A stretch of DNA of 64,000 nucleotides from Callipepla californica brunnescens (taxonomy: Eukaryota > Chordata > Aves > Galliformes > Odontophoridae): NCBI GenBank assembly GCA_023055505.1, contig JALIRH010000061.1, positions 2,813,501-2,877,500 of the forward strand. Direction: 5' to 3'. The first letter of the stretch is position 1. The number at the start of each line of letters is the position of its first letter. Made by a program: the position numbers and the translations under genes. Shown here piece after piece: positions 25,857 through 38,859 of this stretch. The notes beneath the pieces are model-generated. The model was not told the DNA's origin. It worked only from the letters and a program-made list of their open reading frames with translations, and did no database searches.

Positions 25857-26755
25857 GTACCTCAAGATTGAAGCACATGAATCTCCACAAATACTCTTGT
25901 GACTTTTAGAAACATTAATAGAATATTTGCAAGGAAATGTGTTATTGTGTTATTCCACCTGAGAACTCTGATGTTTTCTCATCAGTCCTGCTACAGCAAC
26001 AAAATTGAAAACATCAGTTTACCACCATATCTAGAGCATTGTTTGCAGTGTTCCTTCAAAGCACTTATTTCACCATAGCAGCATTTTAACAAAAGTTAAT
26101 ATAGTATGGTGAACTAATTCACCTGACAGAGGTGGTGAAAGCTTATTCTAGCATAAGCAAGGAAGCCAGGAGGAAGCAGCAATTAGTTGACAGGTAAGCA
26201 TGAAAAATGAGACTGTGCCTCTTGGCAGAAATATACAAATGTATAAACAGTATAAATTTAAACTTCTTTGCACCATGTTTTAGCTGTTACCAGCAGTATT
26301 CTCAAAGGGAGAATACTGAGTCTTTGTGGCACAATAAATACTTTTGCACTCAAATAATATATGAAGACATGAAAATTAGTAAGAAAAAAATAAGGTATGA
26401 ATTGTTTGAAGGAGAAAGAAGCCACCTTCAATAATCTGTTTGAGTTTTTTTTTTTCAAATTAACACAGTATTTCTAGTTGCTGTATAGACTGATCTGAAA
26501 GGTTAAGACACTACATTGTGTCTCTTAAGTTAAAAAAATACTTAGTGTTCCCGTAGTATTCTCTCTTAAATAATTTCATCAGTTTTATACCATGCACCAA
26601 GTTTTCTTCAGGTGTCAAACATTTCTAGTACTTACTGCTCAGTTCTGCAGATGTTGCAGGCCAGTTCTACTCCTCCATTGTGACTAATTGTACAATTTCA
26701 TCCGCTATGATTGGTATCTTTCTCATCCTTTCGTTTGGTAAATCAACAGTTTGGT

Positions 26756-26773
26756 AATCAACAGTTGTTGATT
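26756..26773. repeat. Small inverted repeat (8-bp arms)
   Basis: AATCAACA and TGTTGATT are separated by GT, giving a perfect short hairpin. It overlaps a near-direct repeat of TTTGGTAAATCAACAG/TTTGGTAATCAACAG at 26734-26764. No role is evident. Confidence 0.7.
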
Positions 26774-26817
26774 ATATAAAATCATTGTTCCAAGATTTTA
26801 CCTAATTTCCTCTGACA

Positions 26818-27435
26818 GAACTGTAGGGGTTTAAAGGGATCTCTGGAGTTCACCTAGTCCAACCCCTGTGCTTAAGCAGATTTCTTACAGTAGGTTACAC
26901 AGGAAAGCATCCAGGCAGCTTTTGAATGCCTCCAGAGAAATAGACTCCACAATCTCTCCAAGCATGTTGTTCTAGAACTCTGTCACCCTCAAAGTAAAGG
27001 ACCTTTTCCTCACATTTAAATAGAACAACCTCTGTTCTAGTTTGTGCATGTTTCCCATCATACTGTTGCTGGGTAGCACTGAAAAGAGCCTGGTCCCATC
27101 CACTTGATTCCCACAATATTTATAAGCAGTGGTAAGGTTCCCTCTCGGTCTTCTGTTCTCTGGGCTGAACAGTTACATGTCTCTCAGACTGTCTTCACTC
27201 AGGAGATGCTTCAGGCCTCTAATCACCCTTGTAGTCCTCCACTGGACTCTCTCTAGAATTTCCCTGTCTTTCTTGAACTAAGAAACCCTGAACTGGACAT
27301 AGAATCCAGATACGGCCTCATCAAAGCAGAGTAGAGGGAGAAGATAACCTCCCTTGACCTGCTGACCATGCTCTTTTTAATATACCCCAGAATACCATTG
27401 GTCTTCTTGGCCACAAAACATACTGCTGGCTCTCT
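26818..27435 (-). mobile_element. CR1 LINE, 3' part
   Basis: The left end reads TGTAGGGGTTTAAAGGGATC then TCCAACCCCTGTGCTTAAGC, the reverse complement of the CR1 3' end. It runs on through 'GCATCCAGGCAGCTTTTGAA', 'CTCCACAATCTCTCCAAGCA', 'CTGTTGCTGGGTAGCACTGA' and 'GTAGAGGGAGAAGATAACCT' into the ORF2 C-terminal region. It is 5'-truncated at the right end near 27435. The 73-codon minus frame at 26895-27116 reads through the element in an unnatural frame. Confidence 0.9.
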
Positions 27436-30400
27436 CTTATTCTCTAGATGACTATTTTACATAAATAGTACAAAACCCATAAAATGTTCACTTCATTATT
27501 CAGTCAGTCTGTCTTTTCATTTTAATCAAGGTGGAATCTGTACTTACAAAGCTATAGAAATCTGTGCTTTATTAAACCTGGTAACTGTACCAAACATATG
27601 AAAAAATTTAGATATAATCCAAATAAAAAGCTTTTATTCCTAACAAAAAATTAAAAACCAAGCAAGCAACTTTCCATATCCATTTTTTTTCCTTTAGTAG
27701 CAAAACTAAGTATCACAAGTACTTAATGAAAAAAAGTCATCGATATAAAATGCTAAAAAGAACTTTTGAAAATTTTGATGTAAATATGCAGCAGGAAAAG
27801 TAAAGGCAGTTCCTGCTTCTTTCAGATATAGTCCACTTTGACAACCTACTCAAAAGTCCAAAGTCTCAATTCACTTCAGAAAGAGAGTCTTGGGGATAAA
27901 GCAAACAGACAAAAAATTTTAAATTTTTTGGAAGAATTATTTAAGAATTCTTATACACCACAACAGTGTCAATAGGAAGGACAGAGAACAGGTGAAGACA
28001 GTCGACACCTGAGTTGTTCTAGGATATAGATTAAGTTATGTTGAGTGCTTTTGTCAGATTCATTGTTTCCTGGCAGCAGAGAGGCATGAATTCATATCTC
28101 CCATATGTAAAGTGTTCTAACAGCAAAACAAGTATTTAACAAGGGGAATTATGACATCGTCTCTTCATTGTTTCCAGGTGATCTTTCCATGCATCTTCAG
28201 AGAGGATCAATATCCTATATGTTTTCATGCTGAGAGTCATGTTAGTGATTTGCTGTATTTTGTTCTATATTCCTGTGGGTGCACAAGATATGCCAAATAA
28301 AATTCATATTCATACTCTAGACTTCAGTTTTTGAAGAGAATTACAAGCTTCGTTTTTCTCATAGTTCGTAAAAGGCATGTGTCCACACTTTGCAGAATGG
28401 ACCATTTTAATCTACACATGCCCTAAACTATATTCTCATAAAAGTAAGTGGATGAAATTGTAAACTGTCTGTTGCCAAGAAAATCAAGTTGGGCTGATAC
28501 CGTAACTAAGTTGTATACAGAAGTTGCTTTACAAAATCTGTTCCTGAAGTTTAAAATTGTTCTCTGGGTATTCATGCTATTTCTGATCTACTTCAGTGCA
28601 CATATAATTTCTGGAAAATGGTTATTGTGCTGTACAAATAGAAGGATGTTTGGCTGCAGCTCCATTTCAGTCTCCACTGAAAATGTGGCCTGTGCTATAC
28701 TAGGCTGCATTTGCAGAAGGAAACTAAATTCTAATCTCATGCTTAACTTCTATTTTATTTCCTTGATAAGTTTCCTTTTCAGTCATAAATTGTGTATTCA
28801 CCATACCCTTTAATCTTCTTAACCTAAGTCCAGTCAAAATAAGCAGAGTTTTAATTAAGAAAGCTGCAAGCAACTCAATCATCTCTAGCTGGAGCAAGAA
28901 AAGCAAATGATGGTTGTGTGGGTATAATAATGTGCTGTGATCAAGGCTGAATCATAGCTGAAACCTGAAGCTGATTGTCCCAGAGTGGGTTGAACAAAAT
29001 GTGAAAAAATAATTTAATGCATGCAAAAGCTTTACACAGATTCCTAAGTGAATTACAAAAACTAAGGTAGTTGCCTTAAAAATAAATTATATTTCAATGT
29101 TTCCACATGCGTACTGATCAGTGTCCCTGGATTTTTTATCCTTATATGGAAGAAAAACAAAGAATCCTGAACAATTTGTAGTCTTTCTGGGGCCCAAAAA
29201 GGCTAATTTGTATGACTTCTATTTCTGTAAATATATATAAAAATTTGGTTCATAATTCATTATTACTTTCAGGAGTGCCTGATGGACAGCAAATGTGAGC
29301 CACCAGATATGATACATAAAATGAGAGAAAAAATTAAATAAAAGCCTCTTCCCAAAGGCTTTTTTCCTTAAAATTGATGGAATGGAAATGAGTAGGAAGA
29401 ATGTTAGAACTCGGAGTTACAAGTCCCTCATTTTTCTGATTTGTTCCTATTTAGCTTTATTTCTGTCTAAGCATGATTATATAATATCATTCACTTTACT
29501 AGATGCTTGTTTATCTAGAATGCACCATAAGGAGGATACTAAGGGGTAAATATTAGAGAAGGAATGAATATACTCCTAGAATTTTAGAATATCAATTCTA
29601 GAAAGCAAAGGTTTATTTGAATTGAAAATGAAGTCTATCCTATATTGACATAATTTGGAGTTTACCATTATCTGTAGTAAGATCAAGATGCACCTGATGT
29701 GTCATATAGATAGGACAGTTCCATAGTTGGAACCTAGTATTTAATAACTCAGACTACACGACTGAACTGTGAAGATGCATTTTCAGAACAATGAAGCCTT
29801 GTGGAAATGTTCACTTTAGATCTAAATATAGAGAATTGCTCAAAAATTCTCACAGAATATTTACATATCTGATGTACTTATTAACACTGTTCACTTCAAA
29901 GAGAAAATCCAAATTTAAAACTTCGCTTCAGGCACTGTATTTACAATAAAACATATGCTATGCCAGAAAAAATTGTCACATACAAGTTTGAAAGACTGAA
30001 CAGTAAATGGAAGAAGTACTGGAGATATTAATGTTGCCTAATGATACAGATTTTCTTTTATTTTCAGGAATTTTAATTGCTGGATCCGCACAAACTGTCT
30101 CATACTCATTGAACTGCTTTTTTTCCTCCCCCTTTATATCTAAAATTAATTTTTTTTTAAGGACTTGTGCTGCTTTCAGGAGAGGCTGGTCTTTCAGTCA
30201 CCTCCCTGCAAGCTCCGTAGTTTTAAAGTTGAAAGATCTCATACATAATGAAATTAATATAATGTTTAAAAATCTAGAGTTTACCAAATATTTAGTTATT
30301 TCACCATCTCTCCAAATATAATTCAAGTGAAATTGAGATAGGGGCAGCATTACTAGAAAGTTTTCAGACAATTTGAAGGAGTAGAAAGGAGGTGCAACTT

Positions 30401-30726
30401 CATTAAACGTTTTTATAGAGATTTACAATGTTTTCCTTCATTCTCTTTATGTAACCCTTTTAGTTACTTTAAGTGAGTTTCATGTGTTCAATGAACATTA
30501 TTTCAAATAGGGGCAAAGGATATTAAGTCATTCTGTGTATTTGAGAAGCACTGCAATGCAATATTTTTTCAGATATGCTAAAATTCCATTTGCCTTCGAT
30601 AGTATTCTATTATTTTTTTTTTTGCCTGGAAACAGATCACTGAAATCCTAAAATACTGTTGGGACTCAAGTACAACATAACTCCTGGGTATCTGACATAT
30701 AGATGAAACTCTATATGCTCAATAAG

Positions 30727-30758
<32 letters not shown>

Positions 30759-33700
30759 AGAATTTTGTCAGTGGGAAATGTGTTTTACATTGAGCCTGTT
30801 CTGCTTTTTCAGCATTATATATCTCCCCAAGAATGGAAAAATGTGCAGTTCCAAAGGTGTCAGAAATTGTCCCCAGATGCCCCATTAAGCAACAAAATCC
30901 CATTTGTTTTCAGCACTGGGGAGAGTAGTTCCCTGCTATTCTCTCTTGCCCATTAAAGCCTGCTGGCTCCAGGATCAAACTGAGACACTCATACCTTTAT
31001 CTTTTTCAGAAGCACATTTCACCAAGTAGATATTCTAAGAATAACCAGATTTATGTTAAGAAATACAGGAAATCCACACTTCCGTCAGGATAAACTCAAC
31101 ATTTTAACAAGTTTTCATTATTCAAGAGAGTTGATTTCCAAAGGGCCAATTCAGGCACCTAGAGTAGACTTCCAGTGATTTATTCCTGCTGTAGCCTTTG
31201 GTTTGTCCTTTCTTTTCTGCATCTTTGGAAGCCTTTTCACAAATTTCGAAGCCAAGAGGTATATATTGGCCCTCACAAATCTCATGTTTTATATAGTAAT
31301 AGAGACGTAACGTAAGGGTACTACTACTAATATAAGGATAGCACAGTAGTACTTTGTTCAGAAATCTTAATCTTTCCTCAAGTTCCCAGAGAAGAGATTT
31401 CTTTAATGGTACATGGATAAATGAAGGACATGAGACTGAAAGATCAATGAAAAATAATGGGAACGTACACCTTTTTGAATTTAAACATAATAATCTTATG
31501 TGAATCCTTCTGTGTTTTCCAAGGTTGGATACAGAAAGGTACTGGCCACATGTACATACTATTTCTATGAAATATAGAGCATTGAATTCACAGGAGCTGC
31601 ACCCATTGAACATCTTTCATGAGATGAGTTCTTAAGTATACTGACAGAAGAAGAAATAAATGATTTTAAGACAAACAGTTCGTAAACTTGTACAGGGGAG
31701 CACATTTTCAATAACAGTGGTTTGGTGTAGCAGGGAGAGTCATAGGGTAAAGCCACATCAACTTCAGAACTGGAACCTCCCATAACTTCTATTTTCCTCC
31801 ATCACTAAAGCAAATAAAAGTACTGGAAGTGAGATTAATTACTTCATAATTAAGTGGCTAACTGTACTGAAGGATATAGAAATCAGTTGTGCTGTCTTAC
31901 ACTGTCTACTAGAGTATGTTTTACAGAACTGCTCTGTATGTATCTTTAGAGGACGTCTTTGCAAAATATATTCCCAAGAGAGGAAGAGAAACTATGGAAA
32001 TATTCAAATATTTCTGAATTTTTTTAGGGTCTGAATATACTCTTTAAAAATGCAAAGCTAGAATAGTTATATTCTTGCATATTCCCACACTGAAGTTAAA
32101 GGGGCTCCTGGACTGACAGTATAATCTTGAGTACTACTGTATGTCAGAACATTTAAGAGATACTTTATTATTTCTAAGAAAAGGGCAATAAGAGATTTTG
32201 TTCAAATATAAGAAATCAAACAAAGTAAATGAACCTGAAAGCAGAAAGCTTCTAGTTAATAGAAGGAGATTATAAATCTCCTAAAAAAACCATAATTTCT
32301 ATTTGTTTTTCCTGTGGTGTGACATGACACTGATAAAAAATAACTTAACATGAAATCTTTAGCATGCCTTGAAAAATTACAATCACAGGATGAAGAAAAA
32401 CAGTAATTTCATGGGCTATATTTTCAGGAGTAAAACATGATATTGTTCTTGACAGATCTAACAACATTAAAATTTCTTAAATTAGCTATATTGGCTATAT
32501 AAAAGATAAAAATTTTTGCATGTAAATCTAACCTCAGGGAGAAGAACTTTTAATATGCTGTAAAGCCACAGAACTTCAGGTAAAAGGTCTGAAATTTTGG
32601 CTTACCACACTGGAAATTTCTAACATGGTTATGTTTCTTCCATTTATTCTGTATAGTTATACAAAGTAAACATCCCAGAATGGCCTAAAATTAACACCTG
32701 CTGTGATCACTCAGATTTCACAAACAGACTTGAGCCAAGACAGTGCTTGGAAGATGTAGGTGCTTTATTATACAGGGCTGATGAATAAGTAGTTCTGTTT
32801 GAACAATAGACTGTTTCAGACTTTCATGTGTTCTAACAGAGGAGTTATGGTCTTATCTTCTGTAAATGCGATTCATAATGATGTCAAGACCGCCTGTCTT
32901 AAAAATTTAAAAAATATTAATTACTATAAATAAGATTATATGTACTTAAATTTTAAATAATAGGAGGTGATAAAATATGACCTAGGACTACAGTAAAAGG
33001 GTTTGAAAAACAATAATTTTTAGTAGATTCCTTCTACTGAAGGTAAATTATATAGCCTAAAAAGATAGAAATAGCCACTTTATTGAACTGTGATTCTTAA
33101 AATTGGCTCATATGAAGCTAGAAGGATGAATTTGTAGAAAAATCATTCTGTTACTGCAAATGTATTCTCTTTCAAGTGACTAGAAATTGTTGTTTGAAAC
33201 TGTAAACTTTAAGATTTGTTTCATTAAGCTAGTTTATTTGATTCCAGTTGTGTTTCATTATATCTCAAGTTGAACTTTCAGTTACTTGGAAGCTATTTTC
33301 CTTTTCCAAGATGCTCAATTACAGCTTGATGCAAAGATATGCGGGGTAATTGTAGAAATCCTTTACACCTGCTGTCTTCTTCTATTGCACTATATCAGAT
33401 ACAAAGCATTAACTTGACAAAAATTTACTAGGAAGGATGATTGCTGCAAAGTAAACTGTCTCGGTGGTATGGATTCTCAATTCTTGCCCACACAGTAACT
33501 CTGAATTACAGTAATCATAAGGAAATATATTGTTCCTTATGTAGTTTGTTATTACATCTAGAGATTACCAGCCACCTGTGTTTCCAAGTACTATCTGCAA
33601 TTTTCAGTGATTTAAAGGAGAATGGAATGGGAAAATGGAAAGGTTCTTGAAGTAAATTTTACTGTGAGAATACACTGCCACTGAAATGTGTCATAGTAAA

Positions 33701-34044
33701 AACTAAAAATACACTGCTCTATTCATAGCTTCTTTAACTGTATTATGTAAATAAGCAAGGAAAAACAAAGATCTATTTAAGTAATGTTACTATAATTGAG
33801 AAAATGAAAGAATCTAGCTTGTAAAATTCAGGGCCCTCTGTTCTGTAATGAAATGCCTCTATCATTTTATGTAAGATAAACAGCTGTGTAACATTTTCTA
33901 GGATAAACTTCCAAATCCTGGATTCAAAATCTAGCAATGCTCATCAACTGCCTTAACAATATGAGCCCAGTTAAGTATACTAGTCATATATCAATTTTAT
34001 TATTTACATTTACATTATTATCATGATCTGATTTTTTTTGTATT
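27436..34044. other. Long unique AT-rich non-coding stretch
   Basis: About 6.6 kb with no recognised repeat family. The frame at 28448-28813 (plus, 121 codons) and that at 31122-31613 (minus, 163 codons) are the longest. Both are rich in Cys, Ile, Phe, Ser and Tyr, show no motif, and I read them as chance. A poly-A run at 30727 is listed separately. Confidence 0.55.
30727..30754. repeat. Poly-A run (28 A)
   Basis: Uninterrupted A run. The sequence before it is not gene-like and no target duplication is apparent, so a retrocopy tail is not supported. Confidence 0.9.
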
Positions 34045-34509
34045 TGAAAGAACAAATTCTCAACTACAAAACACTGTTTTTCAGCATGGTGGCCACAATG
34101 AGCTTGCATTTTCACCAACACTGAACAAGAGCCCACACACCACAAATAAAAATCTGTACCAACAAGTGACCCACTGTCTCTGTTGGCATTACTGAAACAC
34201 AGCATTCTCACTGTACTCACATCCACTGTTTGGTTTCCATAAATTTTCAGCAAGTGTTGATGAATGTCAATGGGTGCCATTTTTTCCCACTTGGTGAAAT
34301 CCAATGCTGCACCTTTGTTTCATCTGCACTTCCATGTCAGTTGCCATTTTCACATACTGCCCCTCTGCTGCCATCTGTCACATGGCAACAAAATGCTATG
34401 AAATATTTCTGGGAAGGATCAACTGCCACAGCCATACCTCCAACATCCTCTGACATTGTGGGCCAACATAATAAAATAGGAGGCATTATTTTAGGAGCAG
34501 CACACATAC
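34045..34509 (-). mobile_element. Non-autonomous mariner element, copy 2
   Basis: The right end reads AAAATAGGAGGCATTATTTT then AGGAGCAGCACACATA, the mariner terminal inverted repeat. Internal sequence matches copies 1 and 3 over its length: 'CTGCTGCCATCTGTCACATG', 'CACATCCACTGTTTGGTTTC' and 'TGCCATTTTTTCCCACTTGG'. The left terminal repeat seen in the other copies is not recognisable. The element seems to start within 'AACAAATTCTCAACTAC', so one end is lost. It is about 465 bp. This copy keeps the longest readable piece of the transposase start (see the pseudogene entry). Confidence 0.83.
34084..34347 (-). pseudogene. Mariner transposase N-terminal fragment, frameshifted
   Basis: On the minus strand an ATG at 34347 opens MATDMEVQMKQRCSIGF. 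A one-base shift then changes frame, and the next frame reads KMAPIDIHQHLLKIYGNQ and VDVSTVR. This is the helix-turn-helix DNA-binding start of a mariner-family transposase ('..APIDIHRRLL..YG...VDVSTVRRW'). In a full enzyme of about 345 residues this would be roughly residues 1-60. The catalytic DD34D core is absent because the element is internally deleted. The fragment cannot move DNA. At most the terminal repeats could be mobilised by an enzyme supplied elsewhere. The frames of the other two copies are more broken. Confidence 0.75.
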
Positions 34510-37500
34510 AATGCTAAGGCCCTTAAAATGTTCTCTCAGCTTACATCTTTAGCAAGACAGATTTCTAAATGAAACACCAAAACAGAATTAATGATGCTGA
34601 AGGCTGAGTGATATCAGAGTGAAGTGATCCATCAAATTAGTCTTAATTCTGATTAACAATTGCAGTCTGCAGAGAAATGCTTTAATTGCCTTCTTGATTA
34701 AGAGCTGCTGTCAAGTAGATTCCAGTTTAAAATTAAGATTTCTGGTGCTTTTTTTTTTTTTTTTTACGACACTGGAGAGGACTAGATTTGAACGGTAGTG
34801 GCTCTGGAGACTTCTTTGACTGACAACAAAAAAAGAGTTTAATCATATTTTGCTAGGAATTTGATGAGTATTTCATGCTTCTTTTTTTTTTTTTTTTCAC
34901 ACTTCTATTCAGTTCTAATCTCCGAGTTAATTTCTTTGCAGGCATTAGCAATTCCAGCTTCACTGTAAAGGAACTACCTTGTGAAATTATCGAAGTAAGA
35001 TGCAATGAAATTCATAGGAGGAAGACTGAAGATGGATGAGGAGTAGAAAAAAAGAGAAGGTGCAGCACCTACAGAATGTTGCTTCCTGGATGACAAGTAA
35101 CAAGGTAATATATTATACAGGAGGATCAGAAAAAATTGATGTTTGTTATGTAGGAATTTAAGCTAACTATATCAGTAACTAGAATTCACATTTCATAGCT
35201 ACAAACATTTCATCACAATATGATATATTAATTACTGCTAAAAGTAGTTGACAGCTTTGTTTGCCTATTTGCTAATAGGGATATTATTATGTCACAGGGA
35301 GAAAAATCACTTAAACTGCAAAAATCCACTACAGACAATCCCTGTGAATGAAACTGAAACTTGTTCAGTAAATGATGACCTTGTTTATGAAATCATTTCA
35401 ACTCCCATGGAGTAACCTCAGATGCTATAAATGATTGTTTACACCTTCCTATACCATTTTAATGCAGCGTGACACATTAAGTATGATTACTTGTAGTATT
35501 GCCTTAACCTGAACTGATTCAGCATTAGTGCAAACAGTGCTTTTACAATTAATTACATAGTCTAACTTATAAGTCACTAACTTTATTAGTAGTTAACTTA
35601 GTACTGAATTCCTTACTTAGCATGTAAAAGTTTACATCGTTTTGTCTTGTCTCCGTTTTTTATTAGGTCATGTCTGTACTTTATGAATTGTTAGTAACTA
35701 CTTCACACAAACAAGTATTTTCATTTTCTTTTCAATCTTGGAAACACAATGTCATTAGGCTAACTATAAAGCAAAGAAAGTGCAAATACTGGCTCTAAAA
35801 AAACAAATAAACAAGCTTTCAATCTGGTCAGAAAAGAAAATAAAACATAGAATTCCAACTTTACAGTCAATTATGCAAAGAAAAAAAAGGATTTATTTTG
35901 TGACAGTGGTTATCTTTATTTTGTCTTTTTAAGAATTCAGTATAAGAAATAAAGAATTATAACAGATTCAAATGTCTTCATGGCTTCTGTAATAATTATG
36001 GGTATTTCTTATTGACAGAAAATGATACCTAAGCAACGAGAGGTGAAAGACATTTCTCTCTGTCAAACTGGTGTGTGTGCTAATATTTTGTCTGTCCAAA
36101 AGCCTAATAAAAATCCATTAAAATAAAAAAGATAAATTCCTATTAACTCCATCAATCTTTGAAGCACGTCTCCAGTGATGCCGTCCATCTACAAAACAAA
36201 TAAAAACCCACAAACAAACACAATATAAACAATTTGGAAATAAAGCTTTGGGTCTCTGCCAGTCTTCCTGTTCCTTCAGGTTGGCAAGCATCTTGTGAGC
36301 TTTAGCCAGCTTTTCTGTTTTTGTAAAATTCTGACTGAACTTTAGCCATATTTCCTGTGTGGGAGTATTAGGAGGACAAGAACTTGCTTCTCATGCTAAT
36401 GCACAATACTTAAAAAGTTATAATTAAACCTTAAAACTTGTATCATTTCAATACTTAGTATCTTTAACATGATAACAAACTTTGGCTGAAAAATCCATGT
36501 AGATGAAGAAGAATCTCTGTTTAAACAAATGTCAACAATTTATTAGGAAATGGAATTTGTGTTGCAGATGGTGATGACTGAAGAGTATACAAATTGCATT
36601 TACAAAAAAATAACAGGAGAGGCAAACAAATTGCATTAGAGTATAAAATATTTGAAAACTAAGATAAAGAAATTAGAAACAAAGGTTGGACCTTTGTTTC
36701 TAAAAATATTTTCTAAGCTCTGATTTGGAAGATAATCAACCAATGCTCTTTTTTTTTTTACCAGAAATATATTATTTTGCAAAACAGAATTTAATATGGC
36801 TATTCTATCCAGACACAAGCATCCCAAAAGAAACCTTAGCAGACTGCTTGTGTAAATTCTTCCAGTAATTGGCATGTTCTCAGAACCATAGCATTTCCCA
36901 ATAAGCTTCCTGAGAGCTGGAACAGGCCCAAAGCAAGTATACATCCTTTTCATAAATAGCACAAATAGTCCTAGCCCTGGTTACTTTTCTGGTTACTCTT
37001 TTTACCATAGGAAAAATATATATAAAAATAAAAAAAAAAAAGAAAAGAAATGCCTCTTGAGGCTGTTTGAATTCACAGTTCTTCTTTTACATACTTAATT
37101 CCTTTCACCGACTCCAGTTGCCAGTTTCATGGGCAACATATATTGAAGCACAGACCTTTACAGTTTCATTTTTCTCAACATGTGAGACAGCAATCCAACA
37201 CATAAGATTGAGAGACCAAGGAAGGATCCCAGTGATAAACAGCAACAAAGGAAGCATGCTCCACAACCAAGAACAGGCACCTACATCATTCATCTATGAA
37301 ACGGATTCACACCTCTGTGAGACATCCCTGATGAGCAGCAGCTAGTACATGACGCTGCATAGTAAGAGACATATCCATGGTACAGCACCAACATATGAGG
37401 AATCACAGAGTTTACCTCTCAAGCAGTGAAAGCAAGTCTCTTGGAAAACGCCTGATGAGTGGTGTTTGTAAGGGTGCCAGTAGGCTCTTAGAACATACTA

Positions 37501-37844
37501 AGCTGGAGATGGTTCACAGAGCTATCACTGAGAGATGAGCCTGGAATTCTCTATTTGAAGTAGAAAAGATTTGGTTAGGACTGGATTGTGAGCTCTTATT
37601 TATTTCATCTTTTACTACGTAGCTCAGTACTAGCTTCCAGAACTTTCAGTTAGCATTTGTTTTTTCTCTGTTATCACTTGGGGAAAAAAAGGTGCGTGAT
37701 CAATTTCAGCACTGAACTATGAATTCCTGTGTAGCTGAGATTCACTGTATGGAATGAAATTTCAGTGGAGACTACTTGCAAGCTGTATGTACAGTAATGT
37801 CACTCTAATGCACTCATATCTGGTCCATTATTTTGCATTTGATT

Positions 37845-37919
<75 letters not shown>

Positions 37920-38859
37920 TAGATAAAAAAAAAAACAACACACAACTGTTGGTTTTCTGAGGCAGGTAGTAAGTTTCCCTAACCCTTGACTCATTTCTTC
38001 TCCTATGTAAAAACATTTTCTTCACTAAAAGCTGCAACGTGATCTTAATCTTCCTTTACAAGCAATTTTACTTTACATGCTTTTCTTTAACACTTGAAGC
38101 ACACAGATATCAATTAGCTATGAATTTTAAGGACAAAAGTAGTTCTCTAATGCAGAGCAAATTTTAGAAGTACTTACCAAAATATCCATTGACTCATAGT
38201 TGTTGATGGGATAATTATGTTGCAGAAAAGAGCAAATAAATTTCATATGTTAGTTTTCTGGATAATATATATTATTTCACCTTAAGTTACATATGAACTC
38301 TGTTTTAATTTATATTTTTTATAAATCATCTGAGTTATGTTGTGCAAAAGAGATAAACACCTAAAATTGTTATATAATAGTTTTTAAGACTGCATCCACT
38401 GGACAGCTGCACATTATTTCATCCTCAGTGAAATTTCAGTCATCACTGTAACATAAATTTTGACAGACAGTCATCTTTATGCAGGGACTTTCAAGGTACT
38501 GTTAACTTCATACTATGGACACTTGTATATTGAAGGCTAAAGTAATCTGGACTCTTTGGGTTTTAATAAAGAAAAAGTTTGTTGTCAAAGTTCACCTGAA
38601 TTATTAGTACCTGTCTCTGACCAACCACAGAGGCTGCATTTTTTAGAGTATCTTTTGCAGCATAATAAGGCAAGTTAAGTAACTTTTCTTTGGTGTACTG
38701 GAGCCAATTTAGTTGCAAAATATAGAAAAAGAATGTAATGTATTTTTAAAGTAAAACAAATGACAAAATTGTAGGACCACATTCTGCACTAAATATTGTT
38801 TTCAGCTACCACTGTCAGTGGGCTTACATGGATATAGCTAAATGAAAACTCCTACTGTG
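34510..38859. other. Unique AT-rich non-coding DNA
   Basis: No recognised interspersed repeat. T-runs lie at 34750-34765 and 34882-34898. A (GATA)n array at 37848 is listed separately. A weak exon-like stretch on the minus strand at 36120-36390 is discussed in the findings. The frame at 36636-36962 (minus, 108 codons) has no motif. Confidence 0.5.
37848..37925. repeat. (GATA)n microsatellite, about 19 units
   Basis: GATA repeats run almost perfectly for 78 bases, with one interruption (GATATAGATA) near the right end, then a short poly-A. Frames reading 'SIYLSIYL' on the minus strand come from this array. Confidence 0.95.

Larger units (their letters stand above)
24227..26817. other. Unique AT-rich non-coding DNA with simple repeats
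   Basis: No gene or interspersed repeat recognised. Simple repeats at 24260 and 25823 are listed separately, and a short (AT)n run lies at 25178-25192. A small direct repeat and hairpin lies at 26734-26773. Confidence 0.55.

Noticed and set aside
28448..28813. 121-codon plus-strand frame as a membrane protein gene
   Set aside because: Hydrophobic stretches come from TTT/ATT-rich DNA. There is no motif, and an opposite frame overlaps it.
30700..30760. Poly-A run as a retrocopy tail
   Set aside because: No coding-like body precedes it and no duplication flanks it.
37848..37925. CRISPR-like array or satellite
   Set aside because: The unit is a 4-base microsatellite without spacers.
37800..38037. 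Frames reading repeated SIYL
   Set aside because: They are produced by the (GATA)n array.
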